From: Nodularia sp. NIES-3585
GTDB taxonomy: Bacteria > Cyanobacteriota > Cyanobacteriia > Cyanobacteriales > Nostocaceae
Length of the DNA stretch: 64,000 nt
Assembly (NCBI RefSeq): GCF_002218065.1
Contig: NZ_BDUB01000001.1
Span: 321,567 to 385,566, forward strand
Reading direction: 5' to 3'
A program made the translations under genes and the position numbers. Below, piece after piece: positions 6,332 to 14,464 of this stretch; positions within the stretch are counted from its first letter, which is position 1; every line of letters starts with the position of its first letter. The notes below the pieces were generated by a model that had not been told where the DNA came from, ran no database searches, and saw nothing but the letters and a program-made list of their open reading frames with translations.

Positions 6332-8251
6332 ATGGAAGCATCTTTTGAAATAACCCTACAGATAGTGAGCGTAGTTGTTGCAGGCATTACCGCCCAGGTG
6401 CTGGCTGCATATTTTCGCCTACCTAGTATTGTCTTGTTATTGCTACTAGGTATTCTGCTTGGCTCTGATGGGCTAGGCGTGTTACATCCTCACGTACTAG
6501 GTACTGGACTAGAAGTGATTGTTGCCCTAGCAACGGCAATAATTTTATTTGAAGGCGGACTCAACCTGGATGTACAGGAGTTGGGCAGAGTTTCGGTCAG
6601 CCTACAATTGCTCGTCACCCTGGGAACACTGATCACCTTAATTGGTGGTAGTATGGCAGCCCACTGGCTGGGAGAATTCCCTTGGAATATAGCTTTTCTC
6701 TACGGCTCCATCATTGTAGTCACAGGGCCAACTGTGATTAGTCCCCTGCTCAAACAAATCAACGTAGATCGTCAAGTAGCAACAATATTAGAAGGAGAAG
6801 GAGTTTTAATCGACCCAGTAGGAGCTATTCTCGCCTTCGTTGTCCTAGATACAATTATGAATGGCGATGCTGACCCCATTAATGCCATTGTCGGTCTACT
6901 GATGCGTCTAGGAATTGGTGCGGCAATTGGTGGCGCAGGTGGGTACTTGATGAGCTTGATTTTCAAACGTGCCAACTTTCTCTCCCCTGAGTTAAAAAAT
7001 CTGGTGGTGCTGGCGATTTTGTGGGGTTTGTTTACTGTGGCGCAGACTATTCGTAGTGAATCGGGAGTGATGACTACAGTCATTGCCGGTGCAGTATTTG
7101 CTAACTCCTCAGTACCAGAAGAGCGTCTATTGCGAAGCTTTAAAGGTCAACTGACAATTCTGAGTGTCTCGGTGCTATTCATTCTCCTAGCGGCTGACCT
7201 TTCCATTGCTAGTGTGTTTGCCTTGGGTTGGGGCAGTGTATTCACTGTTTTGGTACTTATGTTTGTGGTTCGTCCCATTAACATTCTCTGCTGTACTTGG
7301 AACAGTAACTTGAATTGGCGACAGAAACTATTTTTAAGCTGGGTAGCCCCTAGAGGCATTGTTTCGGCTTCTGTGGCCTCTTTGTTTGCTATTTCCTTGA
7401 CACAGCGAGGTATTAACGGTGGTGATGCCATCAAAGCTCTCGTATTCTTGACAATTATCATGACGGTGGTTTGTCAAGGGTTAACAGCTGGAACCATTGC
7501 TAAATGGCTACGCATTACTTCCAAGGATGCCACTGGGGCGATGATTGTGGGTTGCAATCCTTTAAGTTTGTTGATTGCCCGTTTCTTTCAAGAACGGGGC
7601 GAAACTGTGGTGATGATCGATACAGACCCAGAACGTTGTGAACAAGCGGCCGCTCAAGATATTCGGGTGATTTCTAGCAGTGCGTTGGATGTTTCTGTTT
7701 TGGAAGAAGCTGGACTGGCTTCTATGGGAACTTTCTTGGCGATGACTAATAACGGTGAGGTGAATTTTGTCTTGGCGCAAAGGGCGGCTGAGGAATTTAG
7801 TCCGCCGCGTGTTTTGGCAGTTTTTCCCCGGAAACCCCAAGCTAATTCCAGTAACAATCACAAAGTTAACCAAGCTTTCTCTACAGAGTTAGTGATTAAA
7901 ACTTGGAATGAGTACCTTAACGATGGCAGAGTTAAGTTAGGAACAACTACACTCAATGATTCTGAATTTAGGAAGCAACAAGACCGCATCCAAGAAAAAA
8001 TTAAGTCTGGAGATTTGATTCCGTTGTTGCTGGAGCGAGAAGACCGTCTACAGGTGATGTCAGCTAGTCAAGAATGGTTAGTAGGCGATCGCATTATATA
8101 TTTGTTGCATGATCCCAGACCCAACTTGTTAAAGCGTTTATCCGGTGGTAGCCAATCAACTCGCCTGTCTTTGGAAACTTTACCGGAGGTGGAAGAACTA
8201 CCCTTGGAGAAATTATCTCAACTTTTTACAGGTGATGCTCCTAAAAATTGA
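6332..8251 (+). CDS. CPA1-type Na+/H+ antiporter with C-terminal TrkA-like domain
   Basis: The first 400 or so residues form a 12-13 segment membrane domain with the monovalent cation:proton antiporter motifs FEGGLNLDVQEL, VVTGPTVISPLL and EGEGVLIDPVGA, whose acidic residues are the usual ion-binding site. Residues about 410-510 form an RCK/TrkA-N-like Rossmann unit (MIVGCNPLSLLIARFF, then VVMIDTDPERCEQA), and a further cytoplasmic region follows to residue 639. It should exchange Na+ (or K+) for H+ across the plasma or thylakoid membrane, gated by a ligand at the RCK domain. The ion and location cannot be fixed. The 3' end overlaps the convergent cytochrome b-like gene by 34 bp. Confidence 0.9.
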   Translation: MEASFEITLQIVSVVVAGITAQVLAAYFRLPSIVLLLLLGILLGSDGLGVLHPHVLGTGLEVIVALATAIILFEGGLNLDVQELGRVSVSLQLLVTLGTLITLIGGSMAAHWLGEFPWNIAFLYGSIIVVTGPTVISPLLKQINVDRQVATILEGEGVLIDPVGAILAFVVLDTIMNGDADPINAIVGLLMRLGIGAAIGGAGGYLMSLIFKRANFLSPELKNLVVLAILWGLFTVAQTIRSESGVMTTVIAGAVFANSSVPEERLLRSFKGQLTILSVSVLFILLAADLSIASVFALGWGSVFTVLVLMFVVRPINILCCTWNSNLNWRQKLFLSWVAPRGIVSASVASLFAISLTQRGINGGDAIKALVFLTIIMTVVCQGLTAGTIAKWLRITSKDATGAMIVGCNPLSLLIARFFQERGETVVMIDTDPERCEQAAAQDIRVISSSALDVSVLEEAGLASMGTFLAMTNNGEVNFVLAQRAAEEFSPPRVLAVFPRKPQANSSNNHKVNQAFSTELVIKTWNEYLNDGRVKLGTTTLNDSEFRKQQDRIQEKIKSGDLIPLLLEREDRLQVMSASQEWLVGDRIIYLLHDPRPNLLKRLSGGSQSTRLSLETLPEVEELPLEKLSQLFTGDAPKN

Positions 8252-8835
8252 AACATTTGCTGTTCTTGCCAAATGAGGGCAGATAAATGTACCACAGCTA
8301 AGATGATGGCAGCAACCGCCAGAATATAGCTGTGGATTGTGTAAAGGTGTGCAACAGTGACTGTGTTAATGGCTCCACCACCTGTCAGAATGTCTCGGAG
8401 TTGCCCACCTATAAAAGGAATTGCTTCGATGGTTCCTAACTCAATGCTAAAACGCCAGTAGCCTTCTTGAGTCCAGTCTAAAAGCATCGCCGTCCAATCT
8501 AGACCAATCACGCTTAAAGTTAAGAAAATCCCACTAATCCAAGCAGTGAGCCAACTTTTGCTAAATTGCCGCCCTAAAAACATCACGACAATTTGCACCA
8601 ACGCGACCACTATAACTGCGTTACCAGCCAGATCATAAGCTCTGCGGAACAACCACCCGTAGGGTACTTGTGTATTAATTGTTTTCAAAGATTCATACGC
8701 TCCCCCTGCTGTGGGTTCGTAGTAAAAAGAAAGCAAAATTCCCGTAGTGATGTAAATCAAGCACAAACTCAGAATCGCTACTGCTAAAATCGTCGCCAGT
8801 CGCCGGAAAATTCTATCGAACTGGGTACTTTTCAT
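8218..8835 (-). CDS. Cytochrome b6-like membrane protein lacking two haem-ligand histidines
   Basis: The 205-residue protein aligns by eye over its length with cytochrome b6: the first helix is followed by SFYYEPT, then YGWLFRR at the start of helix B, EGYW and the AIPFIGG loop, and helix D with TIHSY. Cytochrome b6 binds two b haems with paired histidines from helices B and D. Here the helix D pair is kept (His168 and His183), but the helix B pair is replaced by Tyr67 and Gln81. Each haem would thus have only one normal ligand. There is no petD or Rieske gene beside it. It may be a specialised b-type cytochrome or a haem-free relative. It converges with and overlaps the antiporter gene. Confidence 0.8.
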   Translation of the reverse strand: MKSTQFDRIFRRLATILAVAILSLCLIYITTGILLSFYYEPTAGGAYESLKTINTQVPYGWLFRRAYDLAGNAVIVVALVQIVVMFLGRQFSKSWLTAWISGIFLTLSVIGLDWTAMLLDWTQEGYWRFSIELGTIEAIPFIGGQLRDILTGGGAINTVTVAHLYTIHSYILAVAAIILAVVHLSALIWQEQQMFQFLGASPVKS

Positions 8836-8926
8836 TATGTCCCCTTCCTGTTCTTAACTAAGTATTTATTTTTATTACAATTTTAACTAATAAAAATGAA
8901 CTTGTTTTGCTTTTCTCAAAGAAAGA

Positions 8927-9619
8927 TTAAATTAAATACTGCACCCAAGAATCTAAAGGTTCTGGTGAGCCATACCAAATTCCAGGGCTTCTAGGAGAAT
9001 GTTGGACACCTACAATCACCAAGTTTTCCGCGCCTTCTAGATGAGCAGCAGCAATGGGCGTGATGCCATCTCCCAAGGTGTTACCTTGACCACAGGTTTG
9101 TTGATAACTGTTGTAAGCTAACCAACCGCCGGGTTTTCTTTGACCAAAAATAGTTTTCCCAGCTACACAAACGTAAGAAACCCTTTTGTAAAAAGCGCCG
9201 GGGTAGTTATGAGTCACAAAATCTAAATTCGCCCGTGTCCAACGTTCTTGGCTAATATGGGGTGTACCTAGAGTGATCAAACTAGCAATCAAAGGGTGAG
9301 CTTTCCAGCAGGAGGATGTCACTTTACCCCTTCCTGAATAGGGCTGTTCTCCTAGATAAATGCGGGAAACCCAACCTCCGGCGGAATGTGCAATTAAATT
9401 GACTTGAGCGGCGTTATGTTTGTGCAGCATCTGTTTTACAGTCCAATCCAGTTGCTGGACAATGGGTGTTACGGTTCTGCCGATAGTCGGTAACCAGTCA
9501 CGCCGCCGCAGTGGTACTGTGGCTGTGGGTACACCTAACTGCGATAAAGATTGCTCTAATTGACGGTAGGCGATCGCGTTTTCTAAATATCCAGGGACAA
9601 TAATTGTAGGTAATGGCAT
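8927..9619 (-). CDS. Alpha/beta hydrolase, lipase-like
   Basis: The reading frame is open to 9679, but the ATG at 9619 gives a product starting MPLPTIIVPGYLENA, which is the usual first strand and oxyanion-hole region of this fold, so I prefer it (230 aa). The nucleophile elbow is NLIAHSAGGW (Ser in the AHSAG pentapeptide), followed by SLITLGTPH. A likely catalytic Asp lies in GDGITP, and the catalytic His in VGVQHSPRSPG. The pattern resembles bacterial triacylglycerol lipases and plant-type PGAP1-like esterases. The substrate is unknown. There is no signal peptide with this start. Confidence 0.8.
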   Translation of the reverse strand: MPLPTIIVPGYLENAIAYRQLEQSLSQLGVPTATVPLRRRDWLPTIGRTVTPIVQQLDWTVKQMLHKHNAAQVNLIAHSAGGWVSRIYLGEQPYSGRGKVTSSCWKAHPLIASLITLGTPHISQERWTRANLDFVTHNYPGAFYKRVSYVCVAGKTIFGQRKPGGWLAYNSYQQTCGQGNTLGDGITPIAAAHLEGAENLVIVGVQHSPRSPGIWYGSPEPLDSWVQYLI

Positions 9620-10201
9620 TTTGGCGAAATATGGGGAATGAATCTTGTTTGTACAAGACAAAAGAGTTTTTGGGATCACCTGCCAACTTGCATTTGTGGA
9701 CTATGATCGAGGCAAGTTTCCTGAGAATGGCATTTCAGCCAATTTGGCTACAGTGGGAAATTGGGCTGATGTGATAAAATTAAATGAAACTGTATTCTGT
9801 TTTAAAACCAAGCTTGGTATTTGTGAGCAGAACTTAACTCACACCAAAATATTCGGTTCATAGAACCAGCAACTCCAACAGATATAGTTATATATTTAGA
9901 CTGATGCGATGGCTATGCCCGCCGCAGGCATCGCTACCAGTGGCAACTACTCTAGATTCCGTTCCATACTGTGCATCTCCTCATAGAAATCGCAATTCAA
10001 ACGTGATCATTTTCCAGTTCCTAGTCAGTAAAAGAAACATTTTCTCATTGAAATGAAGAATTAAAAATTTGCAAAAACCTATGCTGCCATTTGAATTACC
10101 AGTATAGGAAATTCTGATTTTTATCAAAATGCATCTCTAGTAGTTAAGATAAAATTGCTTTGCTAGTCAACCGCAACCGAGCCGAGTGAACGATAACAGC
10201 T
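9620..10201. other. Intergenic region with a short GC-rich palindromic repeat
   Basis: Around 9905-9938 lies a dispersed-type cyanobacterial repeat (GCGATGGCTATGCCCGCCGC, then AGGCATCGCTACC). The rest is AT-rich upstream DNA of the two divergent genes. A 72-codon frame at 9645-9863 lacks coding character. Confidence 0.4.
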
Positions 10202-11590
10202 ATGTCTTACGTCTCCCTGCTAAAAAATATACCAGAAATTCTCAGCCAACCAACGGGGATAGCAGCAATAGCCTCCCTGGGCATTCATGGTGCTATTGCA
10301 TTGATTGTACCATTGATGCCTGTAGACTCTGAGCCATCTAAAGCTTCAGCATCACCGGAATCAGTCGGTATTTTGGAATTAAGCCAAGCTGACCAAAACC
10401 GTTTGCCAGAGACTCCAAGTACATTCCCATCCCAAATGCCTCTGCAACCACAACTTCCTCAACAACCACAACTTTTGCCTCCAAATCTGGATGTCCAGAG
10501 AAGTGTATTGCCACCCTTGCCATCATCTAGGTATACGCAGTCTATATTGCCGCCAGTCAACCCAACACCTAACTATCGGATTTCTGCTAATCGCAGTAAT
10601 GTTTCCTTGCCTCAAAGGCAGCCTACAGCAATGCCTGCGCCTTCACCTTTTCCTGTGCCTGCATCTACACCAACAGCGCCCAGAGAAGAATTTAAATTTG
10701 ATGCTTCTGGTTTCAATGCTGCTAATCAAAGTTTTACCCCATCGACTCGATCTTTTGATCACAGCGAGGTCATAGTAGCAGGCCAAGCACTACCTGTAGA
10801 AAGATTGCCACAAGTAACTGCCTCTAGACTACCTAGAGACTTGCCCAATACTCCGCCCAATAGGACAGTACAAAGTCCCGCTCCACAAACCTCACAGCCT
10901 GGGAATGGTGGCAACCAAGAGCTGATAGCTCGCCTGCAAAGAACTCCACAACCTCAAGATAATTTAGCCCTGGCAAATCAAAGCATTCCCAAAATGCAGC
11001 CGGAATCTACACCGAAAACAACTGAGTTGCCTTTGAAAAAAGTAAATGAGCAACAAGGACTAATCGCCCAGTTAAATTCATACGAAGGACTGAGACAAAA
11101 AATTCAACAAGCATACCCTAATTCCCAAGAAAAACCAGTTATTCGGCAAACTATTGCGGCAAATCAGCCGAATATTCAAGGTACAGTCTTAGGTTTCCTA
11201 GTGGTAGATACTGAGGGCAAGGTTTTAGATATTAAATTCCAAGATGATTCAGTATCTAAGGACTTGCAACTAAAGGCGAGAGAATTTTTTAATACTAAGT
11301 CTCCTGGTGGAGGAGAGCAAATCAGCAGTTATCCATTTAGCCTCCGTTTCCAAAACAATGGCAAAACTGCTGAAACTACTCCACAGCAAACACCCGCAGC
11401 TAGTCTCAAACCATTACCCCAATTGCGAATCCCCAATGAGCAATCATCACCCGCGGCGGCTATTACTCCTAAACCATCAACTAGATCCGAAGCCAATAAC
11501 AATTCACTGTCTTCCACTCTAGAGTCTGGTCAAAAACTTATACAACAGTTGCGCCAAGTGCGAGATGAAAGAGAGGAATCTAGTCAATAG
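10202..11590 (+). CDS. TonB-like energy-transducing protein
   Basis: Layout: a short cytoplasmic N-terminus, one membrane anchor (about residues 18-40, IAAIASLGIHGAIALIVPLM), a long Pro/Gln-rich periplasmic spacer (about 45-270), and a compact C-terminal domain (about 280-385) with the TonB-type GTVLGFLVVDTEGKVLDIKF strand pair. A further disordered tail follows. This is the TonB plan, in which the protein transmits proton-motive force to outer-membrane receptors, though the C-terminal domain is divergent and followed by an unusual 75-residue extension. No ExbB, ExbD or receptor gene is nearby. Confidence is good for the architecture and moderate for the function. Confidence 0.65.
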   Translation: MSYVSLLKNIPEILSQPTGIAAIASLGIHGAIALIVPLMPVDSEPSKASASPESVGILELSQADQNRLPETPSTFPSQMPLQPQLPQQPQLLPPNLDVQRSVLPPLPSSRYTQSILPPVNPTPNYRISANRSNVSLPQRQPTAMPAPSPFPVPASTPTAPREEFKFDASGFNAANQSFTPSTRSFDHSEVIVAGQALPVERLPQVTASRLPRDLPNTPPNRTVQSPAPQTSQPGNGGNQELIARLQRTPQPQDNLALANQSIPKMQPESTPKTTELPLKKVNEQQGLIAQLNSYEGLRQKIQQAYPNSQEKPVIRQTIAANQPNIQGTVLGFLVVDTEGKVLDIKFQDDSVSKDLQLKAREFFNTKSPGGGEQISSYPFSLRFQNNGKTAETTPQQTPAASLKPLPQLRIPNEQSSPAAAITPKPSTRSEANNNSLSSTLESGQKLIQQLRQVRDEREESSQ

Positions 11591-11594
11591 TTAT

Positions 11595-11638
11595 GGGGAG
11601 TGGGGAGTAGGGAGTAGGGAGTAGGGAGTAGGGAGTGG
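11595..11638. repeat. Short tandem heptad repeat (GGGAGTA/GGGGAGT)
   Basis: About six copies of a 7-bp unit (GGGGAGT, GGGAGTA) occur in tandem between two convergent genes. It is the short tandemly repeated repetitive sequence type known from heterocystous cyanobacteria. Two further copies of the same array type occur at 19146-19176 and 45833-45866. Confidence 0.85.
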
Positions 11639-11639
11639 T

Positions 11640-13034
11640 TCAGGTTTCCCCACCAACTACCACATCCCGAATCCGTAAACTGGGGCCACCACAACCAACA
11701 GGCAAGCCATTCTGCCCTCCTTTACCGCAACCACCGGACTCATCCCAATAAAAGTCATCACCCACGGCTTCAATATCGGCCAGGGTTTGGAAAACATTAC
11801 CTGAAAGTGTGACATCCCTCACAGGTTCGGCTATTTCTCCGTTTCTAATCATCCACGCTTCCCCAGCACTAAAGGTGAACATTTCCCCGTTTGTCATGCC
11901 ACCTAGCCAGTTACGGGCATATACGCCTGATTTTATACCTGTGAATAAGTCGGCAACTGGTGTTTTACCCCGTTCAATCCAGGTGTTTGTCATCCGGACA
12001 ATGGGGTTGAAGTGATAACTTAGACAACGGGCATTACCAGTGGTCGCTTCGTTTAATTTGCCTGCGGTTTCACGGGAATGTAAACGCCCTACTAAAATCC
12101 CATCTTTAATTAGTTGCGTAGTACTACTGGGTGTACCTTCATCATCGTAAAAATAACTACCACGATGACCTGCTGGGGCAGCACCATCGAAAATTTGGAG
12201 TTCTTCTGTGCCAAACCGCCTGCCAATGGTCATGACTTCGAGTAAATCGGGGTTTTCGTAAGCCATATCAGCTTCGGAAAGGTGTCCAAAGGCTTCGTGA
12301 ACAAATAAACCAGTGAGAATGGGGTCAATGACTACAGTGTAGGTGTTACCTTTGACTGGTGGTAGAGTTAAGGCTGCGATCGCTCTTTGGGCTGCACTTT
12401 CAACTTGTTCGTCCAAAGCGGTTAAATCTTCGTAAGCTTTGCGAGAACCAGTGGTTTCTCTGCCTGTTTGCACAGTTTCACCGTTTCTGGCTGTGGCGGC
12501 AAAACGCATTTCCATATCTACCCAAGATTGTTCGATGAAAGTTCCTTCTGAGGTAGCAATAATCACTTTTTGGGCGCTGTCACCATAGCGGACTGAGGTG
12601 GTGGTGATCCGGTGATCAAGGCTTTTTAATAAATCAGTATAGCGATCGCACAGTTCTTTTTTCTGCCTCACAGGGATTTTTCGAGGGTCAGTGCCTGTGA
12701 GGGGCAGTCTGCATACTGCTTGTACTGGGTCAATGGGGGCGAGGATAGTTTTTTCATTACCTACCATTCTAGCTGCGGCGATCGCTTCTTCAATGCGTTC
12801 TTTAATGGTCGCTAGTTGGTTAAAACTACTGAATCCCCAGCCACCTTTATAACAGGCGCGAATATGTCCACCAATGGAAATACCTTCGCTGAGGGTTTCT
12901 ACTTTGTCACCGCGCAAAAAAATATCAGTTCCTTCTGCTTGTTCTAGGCGGATGACTAGGTAATCTACACGGGATGAGTAGCGGGTGATGAGGTCGGAAA
13001 GGATGTTTTGGGTGTCGGTGAGGGTGGTTAGCAT
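11640..13034 (-). CDS. tldD: TldD/PmbA-family metalloprotease, TldD type
   Basis: The product has 464 residues, the normal TldD length. The zinc site is the HExxxH motif in FVHEAFGHLSEAD near residue 255, and the C-terminus has the family's GGCGKGGQNGLPVGCGGP loop. TldD pairs with TldE/PmbA to form a cytoplasmic protease that trims unfolded or leader-peptide substrates. No pmbA gene is present in this window, so the partner must be elsewhere. The gene ends beside the heptad repeat and converges with the TonB-like gene. Upstream (13051-13093) is a GC-rich repeat. Confidence 0.9.
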   Translation of the reverse strand: MLTTLTDTQNILSDLITRYSSRVDYLVIRLEQAEGTDIFLRGDKVETLSEGISIGGHIRACYKGGWGFSSFNQLATIKERIEEAIAAARMVGNEKTILAPIDPVQAVCRLPLTGTDPRKIPVRQKKELCDRYTDLLKSLDHRITTTSVRYGDSAQKVIIATSEGTFIEQSWVDMEMRFAATARNGETVQTGRETTGSRKAYEDLTALDEQVESAAQRAIAALTLPPVKGNTYTVVIDPILTGLFVHEAFGHLSEADMAYENPDLLEVMTIGRRFGTEELQIFDGAAPAGHRGSYFYDDEGTPSSTTQLIKDGILVGRLHSRETAGKLNEATTGNARCLSYHFNPIVRMTNTWIERGKTPVADLFTGIKSGVYARNWLGGMTNGEMFTFSAGEAWMIRNGEIAEPVRDVTLSGNVFQTLADIEAVGDDFYWDESGGCGKGGQNGLPVGCGGPSLRIRDVVVGGET

Positions 13035-13050
13035 TTGGGGGTAAGATTTA

Positions 13051-13093
13051 AACGCAAAGGGGCGCGGAGGTTAGCGCAAAGGTACGCGGAGGG
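13051..13093. repeat. Dispersed CGCAAAGG/CGCGGAGG repeat
   Basis: Short units of the type ACGCAAAGG, GCGCGGAGG, AGCGCAAAGG and ACGCGGAGG run in series. A related array lies in the opposite orientation at 41846-41893, and shorter relatives occur near 15838-15890. Confidence 0.6.
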
Positions 13094-13098
13094 GGGAG

Positions 13099-13515
13099 TT
13101 AGGTGAGGAGGTGTTTTTCGGCTATTTTCCAATAGCGGGAGAATCTTTTGAGGTCGATGTGGCCTTGGTATTCCAGGAATGGTTCTGTTTCCCAGGTTTC
13201 TAGGGTTAAGGTTTTTTCTATTTGGTCGCAAATTTGATTAAATCTGGGACTGGGACTTGTGGATGTTACTACTAAGTCGGCATGGTTTTCTTGGGCAAAT
13301 GCTAAGACTTCTTGGGCTACATTACCACGGTGAATGATCACGGGTAATTCTAATAAGCATTCATAAATAAATGTGATGCGTTTGAGGCTGAGTTGCCATT
13401 CTTCTATTAAGGCTTCATCCCATACCCAAATGGCTGGGGCTTCGGGGTATTCTTGTAATCCGGGGTTGTAGGGACTCAGGCAGTCTCCATGTACCCAAAC
13501 GATTGGCTTATTCAT
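13099..13515 (-). CDS. Photolyase N-terminal (Rossmann-like) domain as a separate protein
   Basis: This 138-residue protein corresponds to the alpha/beta domain that normally opens a DNA photolyase or cryptochrome: a first strand (KPIVWVHGDCLSP), a middle helix pair, and a final strand-helix with EVLAFAQENHADLVVTSTSP. It lacks the helical FAD domain. That domain is encoded immediately upstream in the same operon (13512-14354), and the two ORFs overlap by an ATGA. In ordinary photolyases both domains are one chain in the opposite order. The two products may assemble into a complete enzyme or have separate jobs. Confidence 0.65.
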   Translation of the reverse strand: MNKPIVWVHGDCLSPYNPGLQEYPEAPAIWVWDEALIEEWQLSLKRITFIYECLLELPVIIHRGNVAQEVLAFAQENHADLVVTSTSPSPRFNQICDQIEKTLTLETWETEPFLEYQGHIDLKRFSRYWKIAEKHLLT

Positions 13516-14354
13516 TTTTTACCTTTTTTGCCTCTTTGCCAACTTTGACTATTGGGTTTTTTCGTAAATTCTCCTTGGGGAAATAGTCGTTGTTCTAATT
13601 CTTCGTAGCTACCTTCAAAATCACAATGACCGTAAAGAGGACATTGGCGACAATAAACACCTTTGGTATAGCGTTCTAGGTTCTCACGATTGAAAAAATA
13701 AGGTTTATGGCTAAAAGTGCTGGCTACCCACTGCCATGACATATTATTACTTGCTGGGTCACCATCTAGCAGGTGTTCTAGAAACCATTTGGCTCCAGCT
13801 TGCCAACGAATCCGCCGCCAATGGACAATGTAAGCGGCTAGCCACATCCGGATATGGTTGTGTAAGTAGCCAGTTGACCGCAATTCATGGCTAAAGTTAT
13901 CAATACAAACCATTCCTGTAGTCCCTGCGGTGATATCTGCTGGTAGTTTGTCAGCGTAATCTGTTGGGGTGTACCCAGTTTTATATTCTTCTTGATCTTC
14001 CCAGATGCGATCGCCTAGTTTCTCATATAATCTCTGCCAATAGTCACGCCACCCCAACTCATTAATCAATTTACTAGCATCATTGGGATCTTGTACTTTT
14101 TCTAGGACATGATCTTTAATTTCCCGCAAGCTTAAAACCCCATAACGAATATAAGGCGAAAGTCTGGTGACAGCACCAGTTAAAGAGTTACGTGTTTTCG
14201 CGTAATCCACAGGATTAACTTTTTGCAGTGCTTTCTCAGCCGCTTTACGTCCTCCCACAGTTTCACTAATATGATCATCACGTTCTACCGCATTGGGAAA
14301 CTGTTCCCGCAGGTAGGCGATTAACTCATCGCGGTTACTAAAATCACGTCGCAT
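13512..14354 (-). CDS. Photolyase/cryptochrome FAD-binding domain protein
   Basis: The 280 residues match the C-terminal helical half of photolyases: TRLSPYIRYGVLSLREI (FAD phosphate region), NELGWRDYWQRLYEKLGD, a TGYLHNHIRMWLAAYIVHW helix, and the signature LDGDPASNNMSWQWVASTFS. Toward the end is a Cys cluster (CRQCPLYGHCDF), which could hold metal or an Fe-S centre as in some prokaryotic photolyase relatives. The light-harvesting alpha/beta domain is missing here and lies in the next ORF, translationally coupled through ATGA. It is probably a light-dependent DNA repair or photoreceptor protein; the substrate cannot be told. Confidence 0.8.
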   Translation of the reverse strand: MRRDFSNRDELIAYLREQFPNAVERDDHISETVGGRKAAEKALQKVNPVDYAKTRNSLTGAVTRLSPYIRYGVLSLREIKDHVLEKVQDPNDASKLINELGWRDYWQRLYEKLGDRIWEDQEEYKTGYTPTDYADKLPADITAGTTGMVCIDNFSHELRSTGYLHNHIRMWLAAYIVHWRRIRWQAGAKWFLEHLLDGDPASNNMSWQWVASTFSHKPYFFNRENLERYTKGVYCRQCPLYGHCDFEGSYEELEQRLFPQGEFTKKPNSQSWQRGKKGKK

Positions 14355-14402
14355 ATTTTTTAATTCGTAATTCCTGATTGATGAAAATGCACCTCATTAA
14401 TT

Positions 14403-14420
14403 AGCCCACGCAGGTGGGCT
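14403..14420. repeat. Small hairpin repeat AGCCCAC-GTGGGCT
   Basis: A 7-bp stem with a 4-nt loop lies between two minus-strand genes, followed by a second near-palindrome (CCAGAATTCTATTCTGAGG). It has the look of a dispersed intergenic repeat and is a weak terminator candidate for the Rieske gene's neighbour. Confidence 0.4.
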
Positions 14421-14464
14421 TTGTCTGTATAGCCCCAGAATTCTATTCTGAGGGTAGAATATAG

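Noticed and set aside
9645-9863. 72-codon plus-strand frame upstream of the lipase-like gene
   Set aside because: It begins inside the divergent upstream region without ribosome site and reads as random sequence.
11595-11638. Heptad tandem repeats considered as a CRISPR-like or satellite array
   Set aside because: The units are only 7 bp, with no spacers; they fit the short tandem repeats known in heterocystous cyanobacteria.
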